Source: Azolla caroliniana
Taxonomy: Eukaryota; Polypodiophyta
Assembly (NCBI GenBank): GCA_043228905.1
Contig: JBHGNT010000001.1
Span: 2,976,001-3,040,000 of the forward strand
Length of the DNA stretch: 64,000 nucleotides
Direction: 5' to 3'
In this document: piece after piece, positions 12,120-23,007 of the stretch
Layout of the letters: each line of letters opens with the position of its first letter
How positions within the stretch are numbered: position 1 is the stretch's first letter
Notes under the pieces: model-generated
Databases searched by the model: none
The model's input: the letters and a program-made list of their open reading frames with translations, nothing else
What the model was told of the DNA's origin: nothing
Translations under genes and position numbers: made by a program

Positions 12120-13100
12120 ATGGCAACTGTTAGCACTCAAGAATATCAATCCATTTTCTTAGAGTTGCAATGTTTGAAAGAAAAGTGACTCGCATTGGAA
12201 CAAGAAAATCAACAATTATTGGGGGATCTTCAACAAATCTCTTTAGAAAAGCAACAAATGCAACAATGACAACAACCTGGGGAGTTAGCGTTACGCGTGC
12301 AACAACTTGAACCAACCATTGTAGCATTGCAACAACAAGGACCAAGTACTCAAAGGATTCATAAAGAACCCAAGATCGGCCTTCCTATGAAATTTGATAG
12401 AACACAATCACAATTGAGAGGATTCCTTAATCAGGCATCCTTCCCGATATCCCACCGATGCATCACGAGTGGGTTTAGTAGGCTAAGTAGCTCAGCTTTG
12501 GCATGGTTCGCTCCGTTGTTAGAAAAGGAATCTTCATTACTAAATAATTTTGAAGAGTTTATAAGCGAGTTTAAAGCCTGTTTTGGATATACTAATAACA
12601 TAAGGATAACAATCAACAAAATCCGATGATTACATCAAGGTGATTGTCCAGCCTCCGCTTACGTTGTAGATTTCCGTCTACTCACCTCCGATATCCCCTG
12701 GGATGAACAAGCATTGATGGAGCAATTTCAATACGGCCTACGAAATGATGTCAAAGACTTACTCCTGACTTTCCTTGAAGAACCAAAATCGCTCATAAAG
12801 GCAATCAGTTGAGCGGTACGATGTGATAACCGGCTTTTCGAGTGACATCGGAATGCCAATTACAAATTCCAAGGACCAGGTAGCAACCCACATATGCCTC
12901 GGTTGCATCAAAACCATTTGCAAGGGAGTCATACAATGCATCTCTGGCAAATACTCCAACACCAATACAAATCGACACCACATGTCGTCGTGGACCATTG
13001 TCAGAAGAAGAAAAGCAATGACGTCGAGCAAATTGATTATGTCTTTATTGCGGAGGACTAGGGCATATCACAATAAACTGTCCACATAGGGCAAGAAAAC
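12120..13100 (+). pseudogene. Element E gag with CCHC zinc knuckle
   Basis: Opens with ATG at 12120 and a Q-rich coiled N-terminus. Two in-frame TGA stops (12186 and near 12267) precede the capsid block (LPMKFDRTQSQLRGFLNQ, then SSALAWFAPLLEKESSLL and FEEFISEFKACF). A further TGA follows at about 12627 where the frame would continue. The zinc knuckle CX2CX4HX4C (CLYCGGLGHITINC) is at about 13039-13080 in a shifted frame. Gag would form the virus-like particle. Clearly inactive. Confidence 0.8.
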
Positions 13101-13266
13101 CGGTAAATCAAATAGTAGCTTGTACTAAACTTGAGTCTATTTCATTAGGAGTTTCTTATCATCCTAATAGTACTAATAGCCCAAGTCTATCGAACAAATT
13201 TGAAGTCCTTAGTCAATTAGAAGAAAAGTTAAACGACTAAGTCCAGCCAAAATAGGAGTAGTTTGG

Positions 13267-13880
13267 TTGGACAACCCTAGATCTGTGCAACCCATTAGTG
13301 GATTCATTCTCTCTAAACAAGTTAGCAATGTGTTCTTAGCTCAAGTAACAATTAGTACTAAAAGTACCCCTCCAGTACATGTCTTAGCACTCTTAGATTC
13401 CAGAGCTAATTCTTGCTCCATGGATAGGAATTTTGCCCAAGCTCATCAGATATCTCTAAGAAAACTTTCTTGCCCAACATCTGTAGTAGTCATTGATGGT
13501 CGTCTCATTGCTTCCGGAAATATCGTAGAAGAGTCACAGCCGATTTAGGTTGTCCTAGATAATTTGGTGTGTGTAGTATCATTTAATATAATTAGTAGTC
13601 TAGAGCATCCAATTGTCTTGGGCTTACCATGGTTCAAATTACATAACCCAAACATAGATTGGAGAACAAGAGAAATCCGGTATCGACAAACTTGAGGATC
13701 TAGTCATCGAATTTCAACCATTTCACTACATCAATTGCGTGAGGAAGGACGCAAGGAATCAATGTTTGTCTTCGCAGTATCAGTAAAACCTTCTATGAAG
13801 GATCTATTTATCGATGGAGTAAGCTTCTCAATGTTGTTGCAGGATTCGGATCGGCGTATACCCTTTTCATGGCAAATCAG
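13267..13880 (+). pseudogene. Element E aspartic protease region
   Basis: The ORF at 13267-13548 contains HVLALLDSRANSCSMD, where the retropepsin active-site triplet D-S-G has become D-S-R. Downstream HPIVLGLPWFKLHNPNIDW is the usual end of the chromovirus protease. Stops interrupt the frame. Coding similarity fades near 13855, where a foreign segment begins; RT resumes only near 37.8 kb. Confidence 0.8.
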
Positions 13881-13891
13881 GCGGAGATGGT

Positions 13892-14252
13892 TGTCAGACA
13901 CCTCCGAGCCTCACACTCACTTAACAACTAATGGATGATTAAGCACAATATCTCTCTCAAGCTCGCTCTCATAGACAATAGGGTAATGAATGTAGACAAC
14001 AAGAGTAATGAATATGTTTATTAACCCTCTTTGCTAAGAGGTCTAGCACCAACAAGGAAGAGAGATTAGTGTTCTCTAACTAAACACTTCACTAATCTCT
14101 CTTAAGCTTAAAGGTTACAAGGAGGAGGAGAGGATGCTCTAGCTCTTAATCACTTAGGAGATCTTTACAAATGGGAGAACCCCCACAAAGCCACTATTAT
14201 GTGGCTTATATAGCTTTCACGTTTAGGGTATGGGCATTTCACACTTGGACGT
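13892..14252 (-). repeat. F: LTR-like insert in E, first half (interrupted by element A)
   Basis: This non-coding block lies between E's protease and RT and resumes after element A at 37697-37800. Read on the minus strand the joined block starts TGTTAAGCGCC and ends CTGACA, with TATATAAG at about 14203-14210, so it could be a solo LTR. No matching target duplication was found, and it may instead be E-internal filler. It holds a 14-bp perfect hairpin (14058-14071 with 14090-14103). Confidence 0.35.
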
Positions 14253-14940
14253 TGTCGTAAAGAAAACCGGCCATAGGCGGAATCAAAGAAAAAGGCGCAT
14301 GAACCGGCTCCTACACGGGTGGACGGGAGGATTGATATATTGTACATAATTCGTAATTAGGGCGATTGGTGTAAATACTAGGTAGCACATTTATTAGGGG
14401 ATTTTGTGCGTATCTCTGTCGACAGGGGCAGGGAATAAAGCAGTTTGGCTAAGGAAAAGGGGGCACCCCCTTTGGGGGAACTATTTAAGGAGGGAGAGGA
14501 GGAAGGAATAGGTATCGCGCGCTAGGGAGGACGAAGTGCTGCTGCAGATCTGAGTGCCGAGCTCTCTCTTCTCCTCCGGCCGTCGGTCTCTGTAGGTCAG
14601 AAGCTCGCTGCCTCTGCTTCGTGGACAGCCCGTGCACTTCCAGTAGAGGCTCTCCCCCTTTTTGTTTGTTTCTAGGAGTCGAGCGAGTGTTGTCTGTGTG
14701 TGTGAATAGGATCCCCGTGTCGGGTCCATCGCCGCCTTGCCGGTTGTAACTGTCAGAGTCGTATTCTCTTGTTATTGTAAACTCTTGTTATTGAAATCGA
14801 GTGTTGCGTTCTATATCTCTCCTTCTCGCTTCGCGTATCTACAAATCTCTCTCGCTCTCTGTCTGTCTGTCTCTCTTGCTCCTCGGTTCAAGCCCTCGTG
14901 GTCCCGCCCCTTCTACACGCGCGCGCGTAACTTCGCGACA
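14253..14940 (+). repeat. Element A 5' LTR
   Basis: TGTCGTAAAG to CTTCGCGACA, 688 bp. The first 159 bp (to 14411) equal in length the left piece of the 3' LTR, and the remaining 529 bp match the right piece at 37160-37696. A TATA-like CTATTTAAGG lies near 14480. The last ~50 bp (GTCCCGCCCCTTCTACACGC) are shared with the ends of LTRs C, D and X. Confidence 0.92.
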
Positions 14941-14944
14941 TCTT

Positions 14945-14962
14945 TGGTGAACCCGACGTGAA
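14945..14962 (+). other. Element A primer-binding site
   Basis: TGGTGAACCCGACGTGAA begins 4 bp after the LTR. The identical 18 bases follow the D LTR on the minus strand (21978-21995). The leading TGG pairs with a tRNA CCA end; I cannot name the tRNA. Confidence 0.75.
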
Positions 14963-14985
14963 CGGGGCGGCAAAGGAGTCGAAAG

Positions 14986-15774
14986 ATGAGGGGATCGGAG
15001 CTAGCAGAGGCAATGGCGGTGGCCGTCGACCGATTGGTGAGCGCTCGTGAGGGGACGGGTACCCTCGATAGAACCATTGAATCGATCGTCAGCTCTATAG
15101 GCCGTTTCGGAGGGAAAGACGCCAAGAGTTATTTGGAGGTTTACCGGGCCGAAATGATCATGAGGGATATCCCAGTGGACAGGCGGTTGTCCGGATTCCC
15201 TCAGGTGGTGACGTCGGGCATCCACGCGGAGGTGCTCGAGGTGTTGGCCGGATGCCAGACTTGCGAGGAGTTCGAGTTGCAGCTCCTCAAGAAGTACGGG
15301 TTTGACGACTCGCTTCGGCTGTCGAGGTGGGACTTCATGGCGTGGGTGGAAAGCCCCGGAAAGGGGAAGAACACATCGGTGCTCCTCCAGGAGTTCGAAA
15401 AACGGTTTGCGCGGCTGTCGACGTTGGACCGGACGGTGCTCGAAACAAGTCGAGTACTACTATTTGTCAAGTCGGTGGACGCACTCGACAGGGAAAAGGT
15501 GGGTCCCCTATTGGAAACGGACGAGGGGCTCACGGCAGACTGGGCCGTGGTAAAACGGGTCTGCAGCCGTTTCGACAAACGGCGCGATTGGAGCGACGGA
15601 AGCTCGTTGGGGTCAGGGCCGGTCCCGGGGAGGAGGCTCGAGGAGCCGGTATCGGTGCCGGCTGGTAGGAAGGAAGAGACCCGAATCTGGCCAAACTCGG
15701 GGTCGGCATCGAACGACGTGGTCAGAGGCCCATCCGGAGGAGCGGCTCTGGAGGAGCGGCTCTGGAGGAGCTGA
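14986..15774 (+). pseudogene. Element A gag (capsid region)
   Basis: A 262-codon frame from ATG 14986. It shares the same plan as the D and C gag proteins: a short acidic start, IESIVSSIGRFGGKDAKSYL, YRAEMIMRDIPVDRRLSGFP, then a CA-like second half with DFMAWVESPGKGKN, FEKRFARLSTLDR, VLLFVKSVDALDREKVGPLL and GLTADWAVVKRVCSRF. It ends at a TGA (15772-15774) before the zinc knuckle, which lies in another frame, so gag and pol are disconnected. Family membership is inferred from position and context. Confidence 0.75.
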
Positions 15775-15854
15775 CATAGATGGTGCACGACCTGCAGATC
15801 ACACAGGCCCGGAGAGACAGCGGCGAACAACCTCGCGACCAGAGGCTCCCGGCT

Positions 15855-17119
15855 GGGTAGCGGTGCATGTGGTGTGACGCGATCGGTCACATTCGGAAGG
15901 ATTGCGCGGATTTCGTTGACGCGCTCAGGACCAACGTGGTGTTCCTCTGGAACGGGCGTATGCACGCGAGCGAGACCCGGAGAGACCTAGAACTGAATAC
16001 GGGGTGTGACGGAATGAAGAGGTTGATGGAAGAGGCCACGACACGGCACGTCGAAGCCGTTAACTACTCAGTGTCGGCGGGAATTCCGGTCGGGGGTGAT
16101 GAGACCCGGAAGGCGAAGGACTCCAGATTCTGGCCGCTAGTGCTAGAAGGCCTCTCCGGAGTTTGGATGAAGAAGGAAGAGGCGGACCGCACGGAACAAC
16201 GGATCCAGGAGGTCACCGGTTGGGACGATCCGGTCGAAGAGAAAACGGGCTTCGTAGAAGCCGCTTGTCAGAACTACGAGGTTCTGGTGGAGGACAAACG
16301 GGCAGGAGAGGCCGGAGGGGTCGGCCCCCCGAGAAGGTATGAGACCCGGTTCGGACCGAAACCGACCGGTGCCGGCAACCCAGGCGCGTCGGACGGAAAG
16401 AAGCAGGCGGGGTTTCGGTTGACCATCGAGATCAAAAGGACCACAGACCTGCGAAAGGTCCTGGAGGAACGTATCCTCGACAACAAAGTGGAGTTGTCAT
16501 TGCGGGAGGTGCTGGGAATCGCCAAGAGGGAGTTTCACGACTCTATCGTAGACTTGGTGAAGTGGAAGAGGCTCTCGACGAAGCCGGAACCGGAGAAGCC
16601 GGTGGAGGTGCGGACCACGCACCTGGAAGACGAAGCCCTAGAAGACGAGTTGGCGGGAAGCCACTACAGGAAGCTGCATTGGGCCAGGGCAAAAACGGAA
16701 ACCCCTGTACGGATCGGCAACATTCTGGAACCGGTGGTGGCGTTGGTAACCATGGATCCGAAATCAACCTGATGTCCATGGATTTCTACAAGAAGGGTAA
16801 ATGGCCGATCAACACCAAGCACGGTTGGAAGATACAGGCAGCGACGCGCGCCACGGAAGAACTGCATGGGGCTTGTCCAAACGTACGGGTGAAAATCGGC
16901 GATGTCGAGATCGACCAGCACTTCTTCGTGCAAGAGATGTCCTCGCATCTCGTTATACTAGGAGAGCCATATATCACAGCGGCACGGATGGAGAACGGTT
17001 TAGCCTATGCAAGAGTCAAGAGCCAGGATGGGCGTCACTCGGTCCAATTCCTAACAGTGCGACCAAACCACGAGCGTAACCACGAGGCCCTCGGCGGCGA
17101 AACCCGAGGGGATTTTTAG
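15855..17119 (+). pseudogene. Element A nucleocapsid knuckle and protease region
   Basis: The CX2CX4HX4C knuckle (CMWCDAIGHIRKDC) sits at about 15864-15905 just after a TAG. The frame stays open to 16772. The protease follows in a different frame to 17119: HGSEINLMSMDFYKKGKWPI, VKIGDVEIDQHFFVQEM and LVILGEPYITAARM. At the active site the expected acidic residue before HGS reads Asn and a frameshift falls right there (about 16750), so the protease is dead. The flap and C-terminal LGEPY block are otherwise well kept. Confidence 0.75.
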
Positions 17120-17931
17120 AGAGGGCTATCAAGGCGTGGGGCCGCGATAGTCCGGACACCCGGAAAGAACCCCACAAATGTACAGTACCGAAGAAGACAT
17201 GTACCATAGGTAGGGAATTTTGGTTCTCCTACAACGAAGGTTGTACTATAACCAGCGTCAGCGGCCGGGAGAGGAAGCGAGCGGAGGAGCGGCTCAGGGG
17301 ATGCGGAGTCCTCTTCCCCGACGAAGACATCAACGGCGTCGTGGAGGCGGTCTCTTTTGACGACACCTTGGGCGAATTGCGAAAGGTGATCAGTGAAGAC
17401 CTTAGAGAAGACTGGACCGTTCTGGTAGGGTCGATGGGAATGTACGAAGTCATCGCGGACTTTGGGGAAAGGATTGAGTCGGATCGGACGGCCCGTGTGG
17501 ATACAAAGTACAAGACTATGGACCGAAAGGTGAGGCCAATCGCGGCACCCTTGCCGGAGGGCAACGAGGAGTAGATAAAAGGGGTTGTGTCGGACCCAAG
17601 TTTACGGAATCTGGTTGGCATAGGATAGGGCACTGGTTCACCGACATAACGCTACTCGAGCTCAAGGTCGGTGGGGGCGGCTTCCTACTACCGGCGAAGG
17701 AGGACCGATTTCGGAGAATGCTCGGGAGGCACGGCAAGGCTTTAGCATTCTCACCGGAGGAGATCGGGTGCATAGACCCGACAATTGTCGAACCGATGGT
17801 GATCTTCACGGTACCGCATGTACTGTGGAATCTCAAGCCGATTCCGGTGCCGAGAGCTCATATCCCGAAGTTGATGGAGCTCCTGGAGCAAAAGGTGGAG
17901 ATGGGCATCCTCGAACCGTTGAGTGCCCCGT
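17120..17931 (+). pseudogene. Element A pol: protease-RT linker and start of reverse transcriptase
   Basis: The linker has an open stretch 17341-17574 (FDDTLGELRKVISEDL, TKYKTMDRKVRPIAAPLP) and then a stop. RT starts in the 17718 frame: KPIPVPRAHIPKLMELLEQK, VEMGILEPLSAPL. It is cut at 17931 by element D, whose target duplication CCGT (17928-17931) repeats at 22525-22528, where YSNRWFTVPKKNG continues the RT. Confidence 0.85.
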
Positions 17932-18474
17932 TGTCGAGGTGTTCCTCTCGTGCATGTAGAAGGGGCGGGACCGCGTGGATCTTGGACTAGGGAGTAGAGG
18001 AGAAAGGATAGGACATGATATGGAGGCTTAGCTCAAGAGGAGAAGAGGAAAGAATAAGACCACGACATCGAAGGAGATATCGGCGGAGGCAAGATGCTCA
18101 ACAAGTTATGTTAAAACAACGAATGGTTACAACAGTGGTGGCCGCCATGGCCGCACCAAAATGACTATCCGAAAACCCTAAAGGGGAACCCAAGAAGAAA
18201 ACCCTAACCGAAACCCTAACCCTAAACGAAAAGGGGAAGAGGGAGAACCCCTCGACTAAGTGGTATACCTTACTCGCACAAAATAGGCAACCCCTTCATA
18301 AGTGACCCCTCCCCTCCTTTTATAGCCCAAGGAGGGAGGGACCTTACAATGTGGGACAAAAATGTCCCCTCTCTTTCTATACACCATATCCTAGCATACA
18401 TGTGCACATGTTGCACACCACCGACTTGCCCCTTCCACCCCGGTTTCCGCCTATGGACGAAAATCTTCACGACA
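17932..18474 (-). repeat. Element D 3' LTR (left copy)
   Basis: TGTCGAGGTGTTCC to CTTCACGACA on the plus strand. It differs from the right copy by a handful of substitutions and an 18-bp insertion of telomere-like CCCTAA words near 18196-18228. A minus-strand TATAAAAGG lies near 18314. Confidence 0.92.
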
Positions 18475-18493
18475 TCCACCCACACCAAACCGC
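18475..18493 (-). other. Element D polypurine tract
   Basis: On the minus strand GCGGTTTGGTGTGGGTGGA lies directly against the LTR start. It matches the tracts of A (25261-25278) and C (32504-32522) nearly base for base. It would prime plus-strand DNA. Confidence 0.75.
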
Positions 18494-20996
18494 ACATCCA
18501 CCGGTATGTGCCAAGAAAGGAAAAGGGTGAGAGATTTCGTCCACGGTGATCAACCGGGTCTTTCGCCTTACCGGCACCCAACCTTCTTGCCGGTCCCTTG
18601 CTGGCGCCGATCCGTCTTGCCGGCCCCGACCCGCCGACTCCATCCGATCCACCACGTCCACCGCGTTTCCCCGAACCGTCGGCTCCATCCGATCCGCCAT
18701 ATCCGACGTTCACGCCTTCTTCTTCGACCGACCCTCCCGAACGCCATTGCCGATCTGGTCACTCTGTTTGCTCGACGGATTCCGCCCCTCGCGTACCGCT
18801 TGTGTTCTATCTCCGGCTCGATCCTCTCTTCGTCTCGAACACCTCGTGCCAATTCCCTCCGTTCCGCGCTCACCTTCTGTAGGCTCTTCCCGTGTGCCCT
18901 TGTTGTCTCCCGAACATGCGGTCGTTCTTCGGTCCCTCGGTGACCTCATTACGCGCTCCTCGCTTCTCCCTCGCTCGCCGTGCTCTCTCGCCGTAGAGCG
19001 TACCGTCATCCCGGCCACCATGTCAGTGTCCTTCGCGACTCCCGTTACCGCTTTCCCAGACACAATCCTTCGTTCACGCCGATCACGCCCGTCTCGCTTT
19101 GTTGATCTTGGCGTCTCGTCGCGCCGCCCGTCGTCCCGCACTTGCCTCTTGAAGGGTTTCCCCGACCGTCATCGTCGGTCACTCGTTGCGGCTCTTCCGG
19201 GTGCATGTTTGCTTCTTGGCCCTTCGCCGACCGTAGTGCACGCTCCGTTCTACGCCGTAATGCATTTGCGTTACATACTTCCCTCGTTGTAGTCCCGACC
19301 TCCGTGTCGGCCTCTTCGTACTTTCTTGCCGTAGCCCCTTTCGACTCCGGCTTGCCGTCTTGGCCGTGCTCATCCGTCTTCATGCACCGGGTACCCGTTC
19401 TAGTGGCCTCGTCAGTTCCGGTCTCCGACTCCTCACCGCCACCCGTCGTGTCTCCGGTCTTATGTTGATCCGCAACCGCCGAAGTCTCAAGGATAGATGT
19501 GGAGGGCTCCTCTCGCTCTCGGTCTTCTGCCAAGTCGTAATCACCGTGCCTGGTTAGCTTCCTTCTCGCGCTCATCGGCTCCCACCGGGTGTTGTGGCCC
19601 GTTCGCCTCGACCTCCAACTGTGCCAACTTTGCCTTCGCCCGGATCGGTCTCGGCCGATCGAGTTCCGGTTAGGTCGGCTCCCTTCTGTAATCGTAACCG
19701 GCCGGTAGATGTTTGTCCGAACAAATCCGACCTTGCCTGCTCTTCTTCGGTTCGGGCCCGGTTGACCAGACCCTGCTCCAATGTTCTTCCGCATCGTCTT
19801 CCGGTCATGTCGGATTATCGACCGGTCCATCTTCCGGTCGGGTCGGTTCCCGACTCTCTCCTCTTTGCCGCTCCCGACCTCTCCGTCGATCCTCTCGTAT
19901 ATGCCCGTTCCGAGCCTCGCATCTGTTGGTAGACAGGTCCCTCCGGATGGGAAGGGAGAAGAAACGGTATGAACCGAATGAGGAGAACCCGACTTCGGAG
20001 AGTCGGATGGTGTAGGCCCGGTATGAACCGGATGAGGAGTACCCGACTACGGAGAGTCGGATGGAGCACATCGAGGCTACATTTGTAAATAGCCGAAAAG
20101 TCATATTAGTATAAATATGACTTAGGGCAAACTTTTAGTAGCTGTTGTCATTCTTGTTGTTATTCTTTCTTGTTGGTGCAAGAAGAAATTAGAGCGCGTA
20201 ACTGTACAGAGAGAGAGAGAGAGAGACGAGGTCGTTGCCTCTGTTGTAACCGCCGCCTGTGGCGAAGATCTGAGAACACGAGGTCGTTGCCTTAGTGATC
20301 TCACTATTGTATATTTCTGCATAGTGACAGTTTGCAGCTCGTGGGCTGCCGTGGTTTTTCCCCTATTTTGGGGTTTTCCACGTATACCTCCTGTGTACCA
20401 TTTCTCCTCTTCTTTTTCTTTTGTGTCGCGTTTCATTACCTGTTTTCTGTGTATGAAAAGAATCTCGGTTGTGGCCGAGCGTCGGACATTAGGAACGCCG
20501 AGTTTCCAACAGCATCCTCATCTTCGTACGTGTTCGCTCCGGGCCACACCTGCTCACGGCTACCGCCCTTCTCTCCGGTCTTATGTTGGCATTCGAGCGC
20601 AACCGCCGTAGTCTCCGGTCTCGGTGTCGAGAGGTCTTGCCTCCGTCCGCTATGACCTTCCTCGTCGTCGTTTCGATTGTCCGCTTTGCCGCCGCCACCT
20701 TCCGTCTCTCCGGTCTCACGTGGGCTCTCGGGGCCGACTGCCGAAGTCTCTTGAATAGGTGTGGGAAAAGTCCCGATACCGTTACTCGCCGATGCCATGT
20801 TCGTAGCCACCTTCGTTCGGACGCCGTGGTCCGTGGCTATCTCTTCCTCGTTCTCTTCGTCGCCGTGGTAGGCCGCCTTGCCGCCACCACCGCCCGTCGC
20901 TCTAGGTCTCACGCCGGCACTCGGGCCGGCCGCCGGAGCCTCTAAGACCGGTGTGGGTAAGGACTCGGCACCGCCACTCGTTGTGTCAGTAGCCGC
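18494..20996 (-). repeat. Element D interior: reiterated peptide-coding modules
   Basis: On the minus strand a module of about 50 bp encoding words such as TPVLETPASGPRAGVRP recurs (plus-strand positions near 19450, 20575, 20714, 20904, 21127), each followed by a Gly/Asp-rich stretch (GGGGKADNRNDD). The frame is broken in places; one open piece is 20436-20912. The same module recurs in element C. No enzyme domain is seen. The copia solo LTR interrupts this block. Confidence 0.65.
19924..20511 (+). repeat. Copia solo LTR inside element D
   Basis: TGTTGGTAGACAGG to TTTCCAACA, 588 bp, flanked by the exact 5-bp duplication GCATC (19919-19923 and 20512-20516). The body matches the copia-1/copia-2 LTRs (TATAAATA at 20110-20117, GA run, GGTTGTGGCCGAG). 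It is the scar of LTR-LTR recombination that removed the rest of the element. Confidence 0.95.
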
Positions 20997-21962
20997 TTAC
21001 GTCCGGTTGTCGTTGTCCACGGCTACCCCATCTCCGACTCCGCAAACCTCGATTACGCTTGCCACCATCTCTCCCATGCCGTCGTCTCGGTTGCCCGCCT
21101 TGCCGCTGCCACCGTCCGTCACTCTAGGTCTCACACCGGCTCTCGGGCCGGATGCCGGAGTCTCTAGGACCGGTGTGTGTAAGGTCGCGGCACCGCCGCT
21201 TGTCCGCTCCTCACTCAATGTTTCGGGCCGCCATGTCCCGAATCCGTAGTTACCGGCCTCCATGGCCGTCCCTTCACCGCAAGGCAAGAGGGTCGCTTGC
21301 TCCGCACCCTCTCCTATCTCGCCGTCGTACGCTCTCCCGGCCTCTGTATAGACCCCGCCTTCTACGTCTAGGGAGGCTTCTTCCTCCGTAACCTCCGATC
21401 GCCTCCGGCCCGACTCCATAATAAGCCCTTCTTCGGCTCCGATTTTCGCCTTCACAAGCTCGCATGCCTCTCGTATTAGCGCTTCTAGGTCGAGCTCCTC
21501 CGAACCGTTTTGCGTTGAGCTCTCTTCCGGCGGCAGTGCGTACTCACTCGCCGCTCTCTCTTCTCTGCCGCTCGCGGGCCACGTTGTTGCCGGCCGCTCC
21601 CCAACGGGTTGCCGGCATACCCACTCCGGTTTCACGTATCCGCACGCTTCCAATAGGGCTACCTCCAAGGACACCCACGACTTGTGAGCTTCTCGTAGCT
21701 CCTTGACCTCCTTGTGCACCGATGCGGCCGCCACTCGAGGAAAATACTCTAGCCGCATCTCCTCGTCCACGCCCCCTTTCGCCATCTCGGCCTCGTACGC
21801 CTCCAAGAACCTCGGGACATCGTCCTCGTTGAATCGGCCGACTCGATCGACCACCCTTTCGACGGCTTGTTGAGCCGCATCTCGCTTTGCCATCTTCCGT
21901 CCGGCTTCCATCACGATTTTTGCCATCATCTCCTCGAAGTCCAAGTCTTCTTCCATCTCCAT
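20997..21962 (-). CDS. Element D gag-like protein (321 aa)
   Basis: Starts 15 bases after the primer site with MEMEEDLDFEEMMAKIV. The N-terminal half aligns with A and C gag: AAQQAVERVVDRVGRF, VPRFLEAYEAEM, DEEMRLEYFPRV, VHKEVKELREAHKSW. The second half of capsid present in A is missing. It is replaced by an acidic linker (TEEEASLDVEGG), EGAEQATLLPCGEGTA and one TPVLETPASGP module. No stop within. It may still make a structural protein, or only serve as packaging sequence. Confidence 0.7.
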   Translation of the reverse strand: MEMEEDLDFEEMMAKIVMEAGRKMAKRDAAQQAVERVVDRVGRFNEDDVPRFLEAYEAEMAKGGVDEEMRLEYFPRVAAASVHKEVKELREAHKSWVSLEVALLEACGYVKPEWVCRQPVGERPATTWPASGREERAASEYALPPEESSTQNGSEELDLEALIREACELVKAKIGAEEGLIMESGRRRSEVTEEEASLDVEGGVYTEAGRAYDGEIGEGAEQATLLPCGEGTAMEAGNYGFGTWRPETLSEERTSGGAATLHTPVLETPASGPRAGVRPRVTDGGSGKAGNRDDGMGEMVASVIEVCGVGDGVAVDNDNRT

Positions 21963-21977
21963 GCTCCCTTGCCGCCC

Positions 21978-21995
21978 TTCACGTCGGGTTCACCA
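21978..21995 (-). other. Element D primer-binding site
   Basis: Minus-strand TGGTGAACCCGACGTGAA, identical over 18 bases to the primer site of element A, 4 bases inside the 5' LTR. Confidence 0.75.
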
Positions 21996-21999
21996 AATA

Positions 22000-22524
22000 T
22001 GTCGAGGTGTTCCTCGCGTGCGTGTAGAAGGGGCGGGACCGCGGGGATCTTGGACTAGGGAGTAGAGGAGAAAGGATAGGACATGATATGGAGGCTTAGC
22101 TCAAGAGGAGAAGAGGAAAGAATAAGACCACGACATCGAAGGAGAGATCGGCGGAGGCAAGATGCTCAACAAGTTATGTTAAAACAACGAATGGTTACAA
22201 CAGTGGTGGCCGCCATGGCCGCACCAAAATGACTATCCGAAAACCCTAAAGGGGAACCCAAGAAGAAAACCCTAAACGAAAAGGGGAAGAGGGAGAACCC
22301 CTCGACTAAGTGGTATACCTTACTCACACAAAATAGGCAACCCCTTCATAAGTGACCCCTCCCCTCCTTTTATAGCCCAAGGAGGGAGGGACCTTACAAT
22401 GTGGGACAAAAATGTCCCCTCTCTTTCTATACACCATATCCTAGCATACATGTGCGCATGTTGCACACCACCGACTTGCCCCTTCCACCCCGGTTTCCGC
22501 CTATGGACGAAAATCTTCACGACA
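22000..22524 (-). repeat. Element D 5' LTR (right copy)
   Basis: TGTCGAGGTGTTCC to CTTCACGACA on plus. Nearly identical to the left copy apart from the 18-bp indel and roughly seven substitutions that I can count. Minus-strand TATAAAAGG is near 22374. Confidence 0.92.
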
Positions 22525-23007
22525 CCGTATTCGAATCGGTGGTTTACGGTGCCGAAGAAGAACGGCACGTTGTGCTTCATTCAGGACCTGCAACCGGTCA
22601 ACAAGGTGACCATCCGTAATGTAGGAATCGGACCGACCATAGACGAGTTCGCGGAGGCCTTCGCTGGAAGGTCGATCTATTCTGTCGGTGATCTGTACTC
22701 GGGGTACGATCAGTTCCAACTAGCCGTGGAGAGCAGAGACATTACGACGATGCGGACTCCTCTCGGCCTAGTGCGGATGTGTACCCTGCCACAAGGAGGG
22801 ACGAACTCAGTGGCTCACATGGTGAACGCAATGAACAAAGTGCTCAGGAATTGTATCCCAGACATCACCATGTCATTCTTAGATGACATCCCGATCAGGG
22901 GATGCCCGGTGGAGAAAAAGGACGAGGCAATCGGGTCGGACGGATGTCGGAATTTCGTGGCGTCCCACATCGATGACTGCGAGAAGGTGATGTAGAGACT
23001 AGAAGGC
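22525..23007 (+). pseudogene. Element A reverse transcriptase, main part
   Basis: Resumes after D: NRWFTVPKKNGTLCFIQDLQ, PVNKVTIRNVGIGPTIDEFA, IYSVGDLYSGYDQFQLAVES, MRTPLGLVRMCTLPQGGTNS and the catalytic SFLDDIPIRG (about 22874-22903). The usual Y-x-D-D is F-L-D-D here. An in-frame TAG at 22993-22995 follows DCEKVM and the frame then continues with RLEGVRLTFSGEK. RT copies the element RNA into DNA. Confidence 0.9.

Larger units (their letters stand above)
17932..22524 (-). mobile_element. Element D: non-autonomous gag-only LTR element inserted in A's RT
   Basis: Two LTRs (543 and 525 bp) in minus orientation are flanked by an exact 4-bp duplication CCGT. The interior (18475-21999) has a primer site identical to A's, a gag reading frame, a long stretch of repeated peptide modules and a polypurine tract like A's. 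I see no protease, RT, RNase H or integrase. LTR ends match A's family, so A-type proteins probably mobilised it. It carries a copia solo LTR. Confidence 0.9.

Noticed and set aside
18190-18230. Interstitial telomere in the D LTR
   Set aside because: Only a few CCCTAA words, present as an LTR length variant; too short for a telomere relic.
18546-19292. Long open frames on the plus strand across the interiors of C and D (also 32798-33628, 34962-35729)
   Set aside because: They run opposite to gag in high-GC repeat sequence, with Ser/Arg/Pro-rich composition typical of shadow frames and no family signature.
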